From UMGS1387 sp045540015 (GTDB taxonomy: Bacteria; Bacillota; Clostridia; Oscillospirales; CAG-382), in assembly GCA_045540015.1 (NCBI GenBank), contig JAZQGP010000052.1, positions 124,001 through 188,000 on the forward strand: a stretch of 64,000 nucleotides of DNA. The letters are read 5' to 3'. Below are positions 42,193-50,736 of the stretch, in pieces; position 1 is the first letter of the stretch, and each line of letters opens with the position of its first letter. The position numbers and the translations under genes are program-made. Below the pieces are notes generated by a model. That model saw only the letters and a list, made by a program, of their open reading frames with translations. It was not told the origin of the DNA and did no database searches.

Positions 42193-42828
42193 TTATCTGA
42201 CGTAAATCTCATCTTTGGCGGTAAAAAACTCAGGAGTAGTGTACGGTGCAAGAGAAAATCTAATAAAGTAGCCTCTGTCATGTGAGCATACAGGACATAT
42301 CTGCGGGGCTTTATTGCTCTCAACGGTGTGACCGCACTTAAGACACATCCATTTACATTCAACATCTGAAACGAAAAGCTTTCCGCTTTCTATAAGTTCT
42401 GCAAACATTCCGAAGCGTTCAGAGTGCACCTTTTCAATTTTTGAGATGCAGTCAAAATCCGCAGCAATTTTGGTATAGCCCTCGTCCTTGGCAACTGCGG
42501 CAAACTCGGTATACACATCGCTATATTCCTCAAATTCATTATGCTGTGCCGATTTTAAAAGCTCAAGTATATCTCCTGTCATATTAACGGGATATGCTCC
42601 TTCAATTTCAATATTCTCACCGTTTAATGCTGACAAATGCTTATAAAACACCTCTGCATGCTCTTTTTCCTGGTTTGCAGTAAAGGCGAAAACGGCACTT
42701 ACAACGTACAGCCCGCCTTTTCTTGCAATGCTTTCTGCTATCGTATATCTGTTTCTTGCCTGGCTTTCTCCTGCGAATGCACGCATAAGATTTGTTTTTG
42801 TTATACTTGTTTCAAATTTAACTGACAT
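42193..42828 (-). CDS. rbr: Rubrerythrin
   Basis: Non-haem di-iron peroxidase for oxidative-stress defence in anaerobes (211 aa). Four-helix ferritin-like domain with iron ligands in ESQARNRY, EKEHAEVF, EFEEYSDVY and EKVHSERF; C-terminal rubredoxin-like [Fe-S0] site CLKCGH...CPVC. I place the start at ATG 42828 (MSVKFETSITK); ATG 42840 is possible but nearly touches the AAGGA site. Protection from peroxide fits a neighbourhood of oxygen-sensitive glycyl radical enzymes, though the gene is on the other strand. Confidence 0.92.
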   Translation of the reverse strand: MSVKFETSITKTNLMRAFAGESQARNRYTIAESIARKGGLYVVSAVFAFTANQEKEHAEVFYKHLSALNGENIEIEGAYPVNMTGDILELLKSAQHNEFEEYSDVYTEFAAVAKDEGYTKIAADFDCISKIEKVHSERFGMFAELIESGKLFVSDVECKWMCLKCGHTVESNKAPQICPVCSHDRGYFIRFSLAPYTTPEFFTAKDEIYVR

Positions 42829-42870
42829 ATTAAAAACCATTCCTTTCTTAACGTATAGTACAAAGATATG

Positions 42871-43644
42871 CTATATTTCTTTTTTTATTTTAAGAAGTGC
42901 GCCTTTTTCAAGACGAGAAACCTGTGCCTGACTTATGTGTATTTCGCTTGCAACCTCCATCTGAGTTTTACCGTCAAAGAAGCGAAGGTTAATTATTCGC
43001 TTCTCCCTTGGTGTCAGCTTGTCTATTGCCTGAGATATTGCAATTGTCTGAAGCCAGCTTTCGTCAGTATTTTTATCGTCGCTCACCTGGTCCATAACAT
43101 AAACAGAATCACCGCTTTCATTGAATACCGGCTCATACAGCGATATTGGGTCAACTATAGCTTCAAGTGCAAAACCAACTGCTTCTTTTGTTACCCCAAG
43201 CTCCTTTGCAATCTCCTCAACTTTCGGCTCTCGCTGAAGACTTGCAGAAAGTTTTTCACGTGCTGAAAGCGCTTTGTAGGCAAGATCGCGGACAGATCTT
43301 GAAACCCTTATAGGCGTATTATCCCTCAAAAATCTGCGAAGTTCTCCTACGATCATAGGTACAGCATAGGTACTGAACTGTACATTGTGTGAGCTGTCGA
43401 AATTATCAATGGCTTTTATAAGACCTATACACCCTACCTGAAACAAATCATCGGGATTTTCTCCTCTTCCGGAAAACCGTTTAACAACACTGAGAACAAG
43501 TTTTAAGTTGCCGGATATTAACTCTTCCCTAGCCTTCATGTCTCCAAGTTTTACTTTTTCCAGAAGCTCTCTTTTCTTATCGGCAGACAAAACTTTAAGG
43601 CTGGACGTGTTTACACCACATATTTCAACTTTCCCACAAGTCAT
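42871..43644 (-). CDS. sigG: RNA polymerase sporulation sigma factor SigG
   Basis: Late forespore sigma factor (257 aa). The N-terminus (KVEICGVNTSSLKVL) with its sigma-G-specific KVEICGV tag, region 2 (GNLKLVLSVVKRFSGRGENPDDLFQVGCIGLIKAIDNFD), and region 4 (LTPREKRIINLRFFDGKTQMEVASEIHISQAQVSRLEKGAL) closely match Bacillus SigG. AAAGGAG precedes the ATG. It shows that the organism belongs to a spore-forming lineage. The usual upstream neighbours sigE and spoIIGA are absent here. Confidence 0.97.
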   Translation of the reverse strand: MTCGKVEICGVNTSSLKVLSADKKRELLEKVKLGDMKAREELISGNLKLVLSVVKRFSGRGENPDDLFQVGCIGLIKAIDNFDSSHNVQFSTYAVPMIVGELRRFLRDNTPIRVSRSVRDLAYKALSAREKLSASLQREPKVEEIAKELGVTKEAVGFALEAIVDPISLYEPVFNESGDSVYVMDQVSDDKNTDESWLQTIAISQAIDKLTPREKRIINLRFFDGKTQMEVASEIHISQAQVSRLEKGALLKIKKEI

Positions 43645-43675
43645 AAAATTTCTCCTTTACACAGTTTTCGTAAAA

Positions 43676-43706
43676 TAGTATTTACCTGTTTGCTGTGTAA
43701 AATTCA
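43676..43706 (-). promoter_or_regulatory. Sigma-G-like promoter of sigG
   Basis: On the minus strand TGAATT (43706-43701), 18-base spacer, AATACTA (43682-43676). This is close to the forespore consensus (GHATR, N18, CATNHTA), with one mismatch in each box; the predicted start is about 25-30 bases before the ATG. Confidence 0.6.
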
Positions 43707-43797
43707 CGAAGAAACAGCAAGGAAAAAATTGTATTTGTGCGAAAGTACGTTAAATTTTGAACACATTGTAAAAAGTAGATTTTATTTACAAAATATG

Positions 43798-43826
43798 TGG
43801 AAAAATTTGTTTTAACATGATATAAT
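43798..43826 (+). promoter_or_regulatory. Extended -10 promoter for ppdK
   Basis: TGGAAA (43798-43803), 17 bases, TATAAT (43821-43826) preceded by TGA (extended -10); 59 bases before the ppdK ATG. Confidence 0.75.
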
Positions 43827-43885
43827 ACAAGATGCGAAAAAAAATAAAGAATAGCAAATTTCAAAATTCAGGAGGTTCATTACAA

Positions 43886-46516
43886 ATGAGCAAAAAGTTT
43901 GTTTACCTTTTTAAAGAAGGCGACGCTTCCATGCGTGAGCTTCTCGGCGGTAAAGGCGCTAACCTTGCAGAAATGACCAAAATCGGTCTTCCTGTACCTC
44001 AGGGCTTCACAGTTACAACAGAAGCTTGTACTCAGTACTATGAGGACGGCAGAAAGATTAATGCTGATATCCAGGCAGAAATCATGGAATATATTGGCAA
44101 GATGGAAGAAATCTGCGGCAAGAAGTTCGGTGACAAGGAAAATCCTCTCCTCGTTTCCGTTCGTTCCGGTGCACGTGCATCCATGCCCGGTATGATGGAT
44201 ACCATCCTCAACCTCGGTCTTAACGAAGAAGTTGTTGAAGTTATGTCTGCAAAGTCCGGTAACCCCAGATGGGCTTGGGACTGCTACAGAAGATTTATTC
44301 AGATGTACTCCGACGTTGTTATGGAAGTTGGTAAGAAGTACTTCGAAGAACTCATCGACAAGATGAAGGAAGAAAAGGGCGTAAAGCAGGACGTTGAGCT
44401 TACCGCTGATGACCTCAAGACTCTTGCAGGTCAGTTCAAGGCTGAATACAAGAACAAGATCGGTAAAGACTTCCCCTCCGATCCTAAGGAACAGCTCATG
44501 GGTGCTGTTGAAGCAGTATTCCGTTCTTGGGATAACCCCAGAGCAAACGTTTACAGACGTGACAACGACATTCCTTATTCCTGGGGTACCGCTGTTAACG
44601 TACAGATGATGGCATTCGGTAACATGGGTGATAACTGTGGTACAGGTGTTGCATTTACTCGCGACCCCGCTACAGGCGAAAAGGGACTCATGGGCGAATT
44701 CCTCACAAATGCACAGGGTGAAGACGTTGTTGCAGGTGTTCGTACACCTATGCCTATCGCTGAAATGGCTGAAAAGTTCCCCGAAGCATTCAAGCAGTTC
44801 AACGAAGTATGTGCAATTCTCGAAGATCACTACAGAGATATGCAGGATATGGAATTTACCGTTGAAGACGGCAAGCTCTTCATGCTTCAGACAAGAAACG
44901 GCAAGAGAACCGCAAAGGCTGCTCTCAAGATTGCTTGCGACCTCGTTGCAGAAGGCATGATTGACAAGAAGCAGGCTGTTGCTATGATCGACCCCAGAAA
45001 CCTCGATACACTTCTCCATCCTCAGTTTGATGCTAAGGCTCTCAAGGCTGCACAGGTTGCAGGCCAGGGTCTCGGTGCATCTCCCGGTGCTGCTTGCGGT
45101 AAGGTTGTATTTACTGCAGAAGATGCAGAAGCTTGGAACGCAAGAGGCGAAAAAGTTATCCTCGTTAGACTTGAAACTTCTCCCGAAGATATCACAGGTA
45201 TGAAGGCTTCTCAGGGTATCCTTACAGTTCGCGGCGGTATGACATCTCACGCAGCAGTTGTTGCTCGGGGTATGGGTACTTGCTGTGTATCCGGTTGCGG
45301 CGACATTAACAGGGACGAAGAAAACAAGAAGTTTACTCTCGCAGGCAAGACATACGTTGAAGGCGACTACATCTCCATCGACGGTTCTACTGGTAAGATT
45401 TACGACGGTATCATTCCTACAGTTGATGCTGAAATCGTAGGTGAATTCAAGACAATCATGGATTGGGCTGATGAATTCAGAACACTCAAAGTAAGAACAA
45501 ATGCTGATACTCCCACTGATGCTGCAAAGGCAGTTGAACTCGGTGCAGAAGGTATCGGTCTTTGCCGTACAGAGCACATGTTCTTTGAAGCTGACAGAAT
45601 TGCAGCATTCAGAGAAATGATCTGCTCTGACACAGTTGAAGAAAGGGAAGCTGCTCTTGAAAAGATTCTTCCCTATCAGCAGGGCGACTTCGAAAAACTT
45701 TATGAAGCACTTAAGGGTAACCCCGTTACCATCAGATTCCTCGATCCTGCGCTTCATGAATTCGTTCCTACAGAAGAAGCAGACATCGCTGCTCTCGCAA
45801 AGGCTCAGGGTAAGAGCGTTGAAGACATCAAGGCTATCATTTCTTCTCTCCACGAGTTCAACCCCATGATGGGTCACAGAGGATGCCGTCTTGCAGTAAC
45901 ATATCCTGAAATTGCCGCAATGCAGACAAAGGCAGTTATCCGTGCAGCAATCAAGGTTCAGAAGGCTCATGCTGACTGGAAGGTTAAGCCTGAAATCATG
46001 ATTCCTCTTACAGGTGAAGTTAAGGAACTCAAGTTCGTTAAGGACATCGTTGTAGCTACTGCTGACGCTGAAATCAAGGCAGCCGGTGCAAACCTCGAAT
46101 ACGAAGTTGGTACAATGATTGAAATACCCAGAGCATGTCTCACTGCTGACGAAATCGCAAAGGGAGCTGACTTCTTCTGCTTCGGTACAAACGACCTTAC
46201 ACAGATGACCTTCGGTTTCTCCAGAGACGATGCAGGTAAGTTCCTCGGTGCTTACTACGACAAGAAGATTTATGAAAACGATCCTTTCGCAAAGCTTGAC
46301 CAGACAGGTGTTGGTAAGCTCATGGAAATGACCATCAAGCTTGGTAAGGGCGTAAACGACAAGATTCACTGTGGTATCTGCGGCGAACACGGCGGCGACC
46401 CTGTTTCCGTTGAATTCTGCCACAAGATCGGTCTTGACTATGTATCTTGCTCACCTTTCCGTGTTCCTGTTGCAAGACTTGCAGCAGCTCAGGCGGCTAT
46501 TAAGGAAAGCAAGTAA
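43886..46516 (+). CDS. ppdK: Pyruvate, phosphate dikinase
   Basis: Interconverts pyruvate, ATP and phosphate with phosphoenolpyruvate, AMP and PPi; in anaerobes it often serves PPi-linked glycolysis. The 876-aa protein has the N-terminal ATP-grasp domain (LLGGKGANLAEM, SVRSGARASMPGMMDTILNLG), the phosphohistidine swivel domain with catalytic His in GGMTSHAAVVARGMG (about residue 450), and the C-terminal PEP barrel (GLCRTEHMFF, GTNDLTQMTFG, CGICGEHGGDP). Codon use is visibly more biased than in its neighbours, as expected of a highly expressed gene. The last bases (46492-46511) recur at 50564-50583, after glycyl radical system 2. Confidence 0.98.
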   Translation: MSKKFVYLFKEGDASMRELLGGKGANLAEMTKIGLPVPQGFTVTTEACTQYYEDGRKINADIQAEIMEYIGKMEEICGKKFGDKENPLLVSVRSGARASMPGMMDTILNLGLNEEVVEVMSAKSGNPRWAWDCYRRFIQMYSDVVMEVGKKYFEELIDKMKEEKGVKQDVELTADDLKTLAGQFKAEYKNKIGKDFPSDPKEQLMGAVEAVFRSWDNPRANVYRRDNDIPYSWGTAVNVQMMAFGNMGDNCGTGVAFTRDPATGEKGLMGEFLTNAQGEDVVAGVRTPMPIAEMAEKFPEAFKQFNEVCAILEDHYRDMQDMEFTVEDGKLFMLQTRNGKRTAKAALKIACDLVAEGMIDKKQAVAMIDPRNLDTLLHPQFDAKALKAAQVAGQGLGASPGAACGKVVFTAEDAEAWNARGEKVILVRLETSPEDITGMKASQGILTVRGGMTSHAAVVARGMGTCCVSGCGDINRDEENKKFTLAGKTYVEGDYISIDGSTGKIYDGIIPTVDAEIVGEFKTIMDWADEFRTLKVRTNADTPTDAAKAVELGAEGIGLCRTEHMFFEADRIAAFREMICSDTVEEREAALEKILPYQQGDFEKLYEALKGNPVTIRFLDPALHEFVPTEEADIAALAKAQGKSVEDIKAIISSLHEFNPMMGHRGCRLAVTYPEIAAMQTKAVIRAAIKVQKAHADWKVKPEIMIPLTGEVKELKFVKDIVVATADAEIKAAGANLEYEVGTMIEIPRACLTADEIAKGADFFCFGTNDLTQMTFGFSRDDAGKFLGAYYDKKIYENDPFAKLDQTGVGKLMEMTIKLGKGVNDKIHCGICGEHGGDPVSVEFCHKIGLDYVSCSPFRVPVARLAAAQAAIKESK
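46492..46511 (+). repeat. 20-bp direct repeat, left copy (in ppdK 3' end)
   Basis: CAGGCGGCTATTAAGGAAAG, inside the final codons of ppdK (encoding QAAIKE). The identical 20-mer at 50564-50583 follows the activase gene, so the two copies bracket the AraC–glycyl radical enzyme–activase module. Confidence 0.9.
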
Positions 46517-46578
46517 GCTTTCAAAAATTGATTTGGGGCAAAACCCATTACAATTTAAAAGGCAAAATTAAATATCAA

Positions 46579-46619
46579 ATGGACCTTGTTGGAATACTCC
46601 CAACAAGGTCCATTTTTTG
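46579..46619 (+). terminator. Terminator after ppdK
   Basis: Perfect 14-bp stem ATGGACCTTGTTGG / CCAACAAGGTCCAT with a 7-base loop, then six T. Confidence 0.95.
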
Positions 46620-46663
46620 TACAAATTGCGAATTTTGCTACAACCCCTTTTTTCATATAAGCA

Positions 46664-47446
46664 TCATTTTGAAGATTTATATTTTTTTGAAAATTCTGTG
46701 GGAGATATGCCCACATATTCTTTAAACTGTCGGCTGAAAAAGTATATATCGTTGTATCCGCATAGTTCTGCTATTTGGGAAATAGTGTATAGTTCCGATT
46801 TTAAAAGGTCACAAGCATAGTTCATTTTAAGTTGTATGCTGTACTTTATTGGTGGCATACCGAATTTTTTGACAAACAATTTTTTTATATATGGATAACT
46901 GATTGCACAGCAGGAGGTAATTTCTTCAGCTGTTATCTTTTTATAAAGAAAGTACTTTTCTATATATTTAATAGCAGGCTTTATTGAGTTGAATTGACTT
47001 TCAGGAATATAATTCTTTTTTTGCAGTTCAGCAAAAATTTTATAAATAATAGAAACACATTCGAAATAATATCCGTCATCTTTGGCAACCCAAATCGAAA
47101 AAATCTTTTTAAAAAGGCTTTTAATTTTCTCATTTTGTTTAAGTTTTAAAACAAAAGCCTCATTAGCAACAGGAACATCCGTATCAAAAAATACATCTAT
47201 ACATTCGCCGCGCTCTTTTCTTTTAACAATATATTCGTGAATTTCACCTTGTGGGAGAAATCGAATTGTATCTTTGGTAACGTCTAATTGTTTTCCGTTG
47301 AAAAGTACGGTAGATTCACCGGAAAGGTGAAAAATAAGCTCGTTGCTGCAAGACTTGTGTTTAAAATCAGTTATAGCTTCTTTATATTCATCTTTTCCTA
47401 CAAGGATAACCCGTCTAATGTTGGTAACTACAAATTGATCAATCAT
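46664..47446 (-). CDS. AraC-family regulator of glycyl radical system 2
   Basis: A 260-aa AraC regulator: cupin-like N-terminus (ELIFHLSGESTVLFNGKQL, IRFLPQGEIHEYIV) and C-terminal double helix-turn-helix (ISQIAELCGYNDIYFFSRQFKEYVGISPTEFSKKY). ATG 47446 is chosen from GGGTGATG upstream and the family N-terminus; a longer reading has no ribosome site. Divergent from the second glycyl radical enzyme. It is lysine-rich and AT-rich compared with neighbours, consistent with the proposal that this module arrived by transfer. Confidence 0.88.
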   Translation of the reverse strand: MIDQFVVTNIRRVILVGKDEYKEAITDFKHKSCSNELIFHLSGESTVLFNGKQLDVTKDTIRFLPQGEIHEYIVKRKERGECIDVFFDTDVPVANEAFVLKLKQNEKIKSLFKKIFSIWVAKDDGYYFECVSIIYKIFAELQKKNYIPESQFNSIKPAIKYIEKYFLYKKITAEEITSCCAISYPYIKKLFVKKFGMPPIKYSIQLKMNYACDLLKSELYTISQIAELCGYNDIYFFSRQFKEYVGISPTEFSKKYKSSK

Positions 47447-47531
47447 ATCATCACCCAAGGATATTTTAGCACATAAAATACAAAAAAGCAATAAAACAGT
47501 ATCAAAAAGTGCAAATTTATAATTTTGTATA

Positions 47532-47560
47532 TTTACTCTTCTTTATCGAAGTAATAGAAT
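47532..47560 (+). promoter_or_regulatory. Promoter for glycyl radical enzyme 2
   Basis: TTTACT (47532-47537), 17-base spacer, TAGAAT (47555-47560), 36 bases before the start codon; a weak -35 as expected of an activator-dependent promoter. Confidence 0.55.
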
Positions 47561-47596
47561 GTCATCATAAACTATTTTTGATAAGAGGTTATGATT

Positions 47597-49717
47597 ATGA
47601 ATAAAAGAATTGAAGAGCTTACCAAATTAACACTTAAGGGCGAAATGTATGCCCACCCCACAAAGACAGAATATGACAGAAAAGATTTGTTTTTGTCCCG
47701 TCAGAAAAAGGAATCCAAAAGAATTTGCGAGTATATTTTGAATCAAAAACCGGTTATTACTCCTTATTCTAAAATGACAGGCTTTTTTAACTGTGACGGT
47801 TCAATTGTGGGAGATGCTTTCCGCCGTGGCGGTCATAAATATTCTGCCGAGCTTTTTTCGAATTTCTACCTTAAAAGCGTTGATAACCTTTCTACTCAGG
47901 AATCGCAACACGCGACTGCCGATTATAAAAAGGTGTTGGAAAAGGGTATTAAAGGTATTATTGAAGAGATAGACGATTCTTTAAAAGTACACACCGAAAC
48001 CGAACAGGTTGAGTTTTTAAAAGCTTTAAAAGATGTTGCAAACGCTCTTATCGACTGGGCACATAAATGCTCACAAAAAGCATTAGAACTTTCAAAAACG
48101 GTAGCGAATGAAGAATACAAGAAAAATCTTGAAATTTTATCTAATGCACTTTTAAATGTCCCCGAAAATAAACCGTCTTCTTTTTATGAAGCGGTACTTA
48201 CAATTTATGTTTGCTTTTCCGCTGACCCCGACAGCGTTGGTACGCTCGACCGTTACTTAGCACCATTCTATGAGAATGATATAAATAAAGGAATTATTAC
48301 AAGAGAAGAAGCAAAAGAATATTTGCAGGAGCTATTCTTAATGCTTCAAGCAGCAACGCCCGTTACTTCTCCATACTTTACCCGTGGCGCCGAGTCTCAT
48401 TTTTGCATTGGCGGTTATTTGCCTAACGGTAGTGACGGCTTTTGTGAACTATCCCGACTTATTCTTGAAGCTTTGTTGGATTTACCAACTTATATACCGC
48501 AAGTCACACTTCGTTGGACTAAAAAAACGCCTAAAGAAGTATTCAAGTTTGCACTTGACTGCGAACGTAAAGACTCACACAAGCGAATTGCTTTCCAAAA
48601 TGATGAAAAGCGAATGAAATGTTATACCGAAATCTGCGGCATCCCGTTTGAGAAGGCAGTGGGTTATACAACTGTTGGCTGTAATGAACCCGCATTTTTA
48701 GGGGCAATTACCGGCAGTAACTCCAAAATCAATTTTGCTCGTTCGACCGAAACTTTATTCCACAAAAAGAGTGAGAAAATAGAGAGCTGCAAATCGTTTG
48801 AGGAATTTTATGAAGTGTTTTTGGAAGAATTGTTTTCGGACCTTGATATTGCTTACGAATACGATAATAAATACAACCGTGAACGTGCAAAAGATATAAA
48901 TTATTTGTCAAGTATTTTCTTCCAAGGTTGTATTGAAAAAGCGAAGAGTTTGACACAGGGAGCGGGTGATGTTGTAATTGCTTCGCCAATGTATATGGGA
49001 ATTGCAAATGTAATCGACTCACTTATTGTTGTCAAACAATTTGTTTATGATGAGAAAATTGTTGCAATGAAAGAACTTATATCAGCTGTTCAGGAAAATT
49101 GGCAAGGCTATGAAGATTTGCACACACTCATTATAAATAAGGGCGATTTTTTCGGCAACGATACAAACCGCTCAAATTATGTGGCGCAAAAGCTTTACCA
49201 AAGCCTATACGAATATTTAAAGGATAAGACGAATCTTTTTGGCTACCACTTTTTGATTGGCGATTTGTTTGGTTATAATCTCCATTTCAAATGGTTTGGC
49301 GAGAAAATGGGAGCAACCCCCGACGGAAGAAAAGCAGGAGAAGCACTGAAGTTCGGCTTGCAACAAAGTGGCGGATATGATAGAAACGGGCTTTCGGCAC
49401 TTCTTAATTCCATTGCAAAAGTCGACCCTAACGCCATTGGCTGCGGCTCTACTGTTACCAACTTAATGATTGATGAGCAGCTCATCCGAAATGATGAACA
49501 TTTTGAAAAAACGGTTGATATGCTTGAAACATATTTCAAAAACGGCGGAGTGCATTTTCAATTAACATATGTATCAAAAGAAGATTTGATAAATGCTAAG
49601 GCAACCCCCGAAGATTATAAAAACCTGCGTGTTCGTGTATCTGGCTATTCGGATTATTTTGTGAAATTAGACGAAAATATACAGGACAATATCATCGAAA
49701 GGACAACACAAAAATGA
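47597..49717 (+). CDS. Glycyl radical enzyme 2 (PFL/diol-dehydratase superfamily)
   Basis: A 706-aa glycyl radical enzyme. The active-site loop is TTVGCNEPAFLG with Cys362 and Glu364 (GCxE pattern), and the radical motif is canonical RVSGYSDYF (Gly683). ATPDGRKAGEAL and FHLTY-type (VHFQLTYV) segments near the C-terminus match the family. It is only distantly similar to enzyme 1 (different loop and radical motif), so it is not a recent duplicate and probably has another substrate. ATG 47597 is preferred over ATG 47591, which is too close to AAGAGG. It overlaps its activase by four bases and has no transporter. Confidence 0.9.
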   Translation: MNKRIEELTKLTLKGEMYAHPTKTEYDRKDLFLSRQKKESKRICEYILNQKPVITPYSKMTGFFNCDGSIVGDAFRRGGHKYSAELFSNFYLKSVDNLSTQESQHATADYKKVLEKGIKGIIEEIDDSLKVHTETEQVEFLKALKDVANALIDWAHKCSQKALELSKTVANEEYKKNLEILSNALLNVPENKPSSFYEAVLTIYVCFSADPDSVGTLDRYLAPFYENDINKGIITREEAKEYLQELFLMLQAATPVTSPYFTRGAESHFCIGGYLPNGSDGFCELSRLILEALLDLPTYIPQVTLRWTKKTPKEVFKFALDCERKDSHKRIAFQNDEKRMKCYTEICGIPFEKAVGYTTVGCNEPAFLGAITGSNSKINFARSTETLFHKKSEKIESCKSFEEFYEVFLEELFSDLDIAYEYDNKYNRERAKDINYLSSIFFQGCIEKAKSLTQGAGDVVIASPMYMGIANVIDSLIVVKQFVYDEKIVAMKELISAVQENWQGYEDLHTLIINKGDFFGNDTNRSNYVAQKLYQSLYEYLKDKTNLFGYHFLIGDLFGYNLHFKWFGEKMGATPDGRKAGEALKFGLQQSGGYDRNGLSALLNSIAKVDPNAIGCGSTVTNLMIDEQLIRNDEHFEKTVDMLETYFKNGGVHFQLTYVSKEDLINAKATPEDYKNLRVRVSGYSDYFVKLDENIQDNIIERTTQK

Positions 49718-50538
49718 TGGCAACGATATTTGACATTGAACGCAATTCCTTTGTGGATGGGCCGGGAATTCGCACCACCGTGTTTTTTAAAGGCTGCAAT
49801 CTGCGATGCGCATGGTGTCATAATCCTGAGAGTCAAAATTTAAAACCTCAAATGATGTTTTATAAGAATAAGTGTAAGGGTTGCGGTAAGTGTACCGAGG
49901 TTTGCCCCACACCCAAAAACTGCACTCTTTGTGGGAAGTGTACTTTTTACTGTCCTGTGGATGCAAGAAAAGTTTGCGGTAAGGAATATACCGTTGATGA
50001 AGTTTTTGCTGAAATCATTAAGGATAAATCTTATTATGACAATTCGGGCGGCGGTGTTACATTTTCCGGTGGAGAGTGTATGCTGCAAATTGATTTTCTT
50101 GTGGAAATCCTCAAAAAATCCAAAGAAAACGGCATACACACTGCAGTTGACACCGCAGGACATATACCGTTCGAAAACTTTGAAAAAATCTTACCCTATA
50201 CCGATCTGTTTTTGTATGATATAAAAATGTTTGATAGCGAAATGCACAAAAAGTATGTGGGTGTCGATAATGAACTGATTTTGGAAAATCTAAAAAAGTT
50301 ATTTTTCGCAGGCGCAAAAATATGGGTTCGTATTCCTGTGATTGCTTATGTAAATGACAGCATTGAGCAGATGGAGAGTATACGGGATTTTTTGCTCAAT
50401 TGCGGCAATCCCGAAAAAGTATCACTGCTGCCCTATCACGCAATGGGCGAAAACAAATATGCAGCCATCGGAAAGGAAGCACAGCGATTTGCTCCGCCTG
50501 ACAACAATAAATTGAATGAGCTGAAAGCAATATTCTGA
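49714..50538 (+). CDS. Glycyl radical enzyme activase 2 (short ferredoxin insert)
   Basis: Radical SAM activase (274 aa). Cys28-Cys32-Cys35 (GCNLRCAWCHNPES) bind the catalytic cluster. Two further CxxCxxCxxxC clusters (CKGCGKCTEVC and CTLCGKCTFYC) are present but separated by only five residues, against 18 in activase 1. GGGVTFSGGE and DTAGHIPFE follow. The ATG overlaps the enzyme stop (ATGATGG), so the pair is translationally coupled. Confidence 0.93.
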   Translation: MMATIFDIERNSFVDGPGIRTTVFFKGCNLRCAWCHNPESQNLKPQMMFYKNKCKGCGKCTEVCPTPKNCTLCGKCTFYCPVDARKVCGKEYTVDEVFAEIIKDKSYYDNSGGGVTFSGGECMLQIDFLVEILKKSKENGIHTAVDTAGHIPFENFEKILPYTDLFLYDIKMFDSEMHKKYVGVDNELILENLKKLFFAGAKIWVRIPVIAYVNDSIEQMESIRDFLLNCGNPEKVSLLPYHAMGENKYAAIGKEAQRFAPPDNNKLNELKAIF

Positions 50539-50563
50539 TTGTCGCAGTTTGTGAATTGTAGTA

Positions 50564-50583
50564 CAGGCGGCTATTAAGGAAAG
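50564..50583 (+). repeat. 20-bp direct repeat, right copy (displaced ppdK end)
   Basis: Identical to 46492-46511. In the ppdK reading frame the sequence here reads QAAIKERKQFIN and then a stop, followed by a good terminator at 50613. It looks like the original 3' end of ppdK, now 4 kb away from its gene. Confidence 0.85.
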
Positions 50584-50612
50584 AAAACAATTCATTAACT
50601 GAATGACTTTTC

Positions 50613-50643
50613 ACATCCACGGAACTCTCCGTGGATGTTTTTT
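50613..50643 (+). terminator. Terminator after glycyl radical operon 2
   Basis: Perfect 11-bp stem ACATCCACGGA / TCCGTGGATGT with ACTC loop, then T-run. It may once have terminated ppdK. Confidence 0.93.
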
Positions 50644-50736
50644 ATGCATTTACATATAAAATAATAGCATTGACACTTTGCATACATCGTGATAAAATAT
50701 TTATATAAGGCATAACATACAAAAAGGGTGATACAA

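Noticed and set aside
43880..46423. 847-codon open frame antisense to ppdK
   Set aside because: It mirrors ppdK almost end to end and results from strong codon bias in that gene (few sense codons give antisense stops). The product is a cysteine- and leucine-rich sequence with no recognisable domain.
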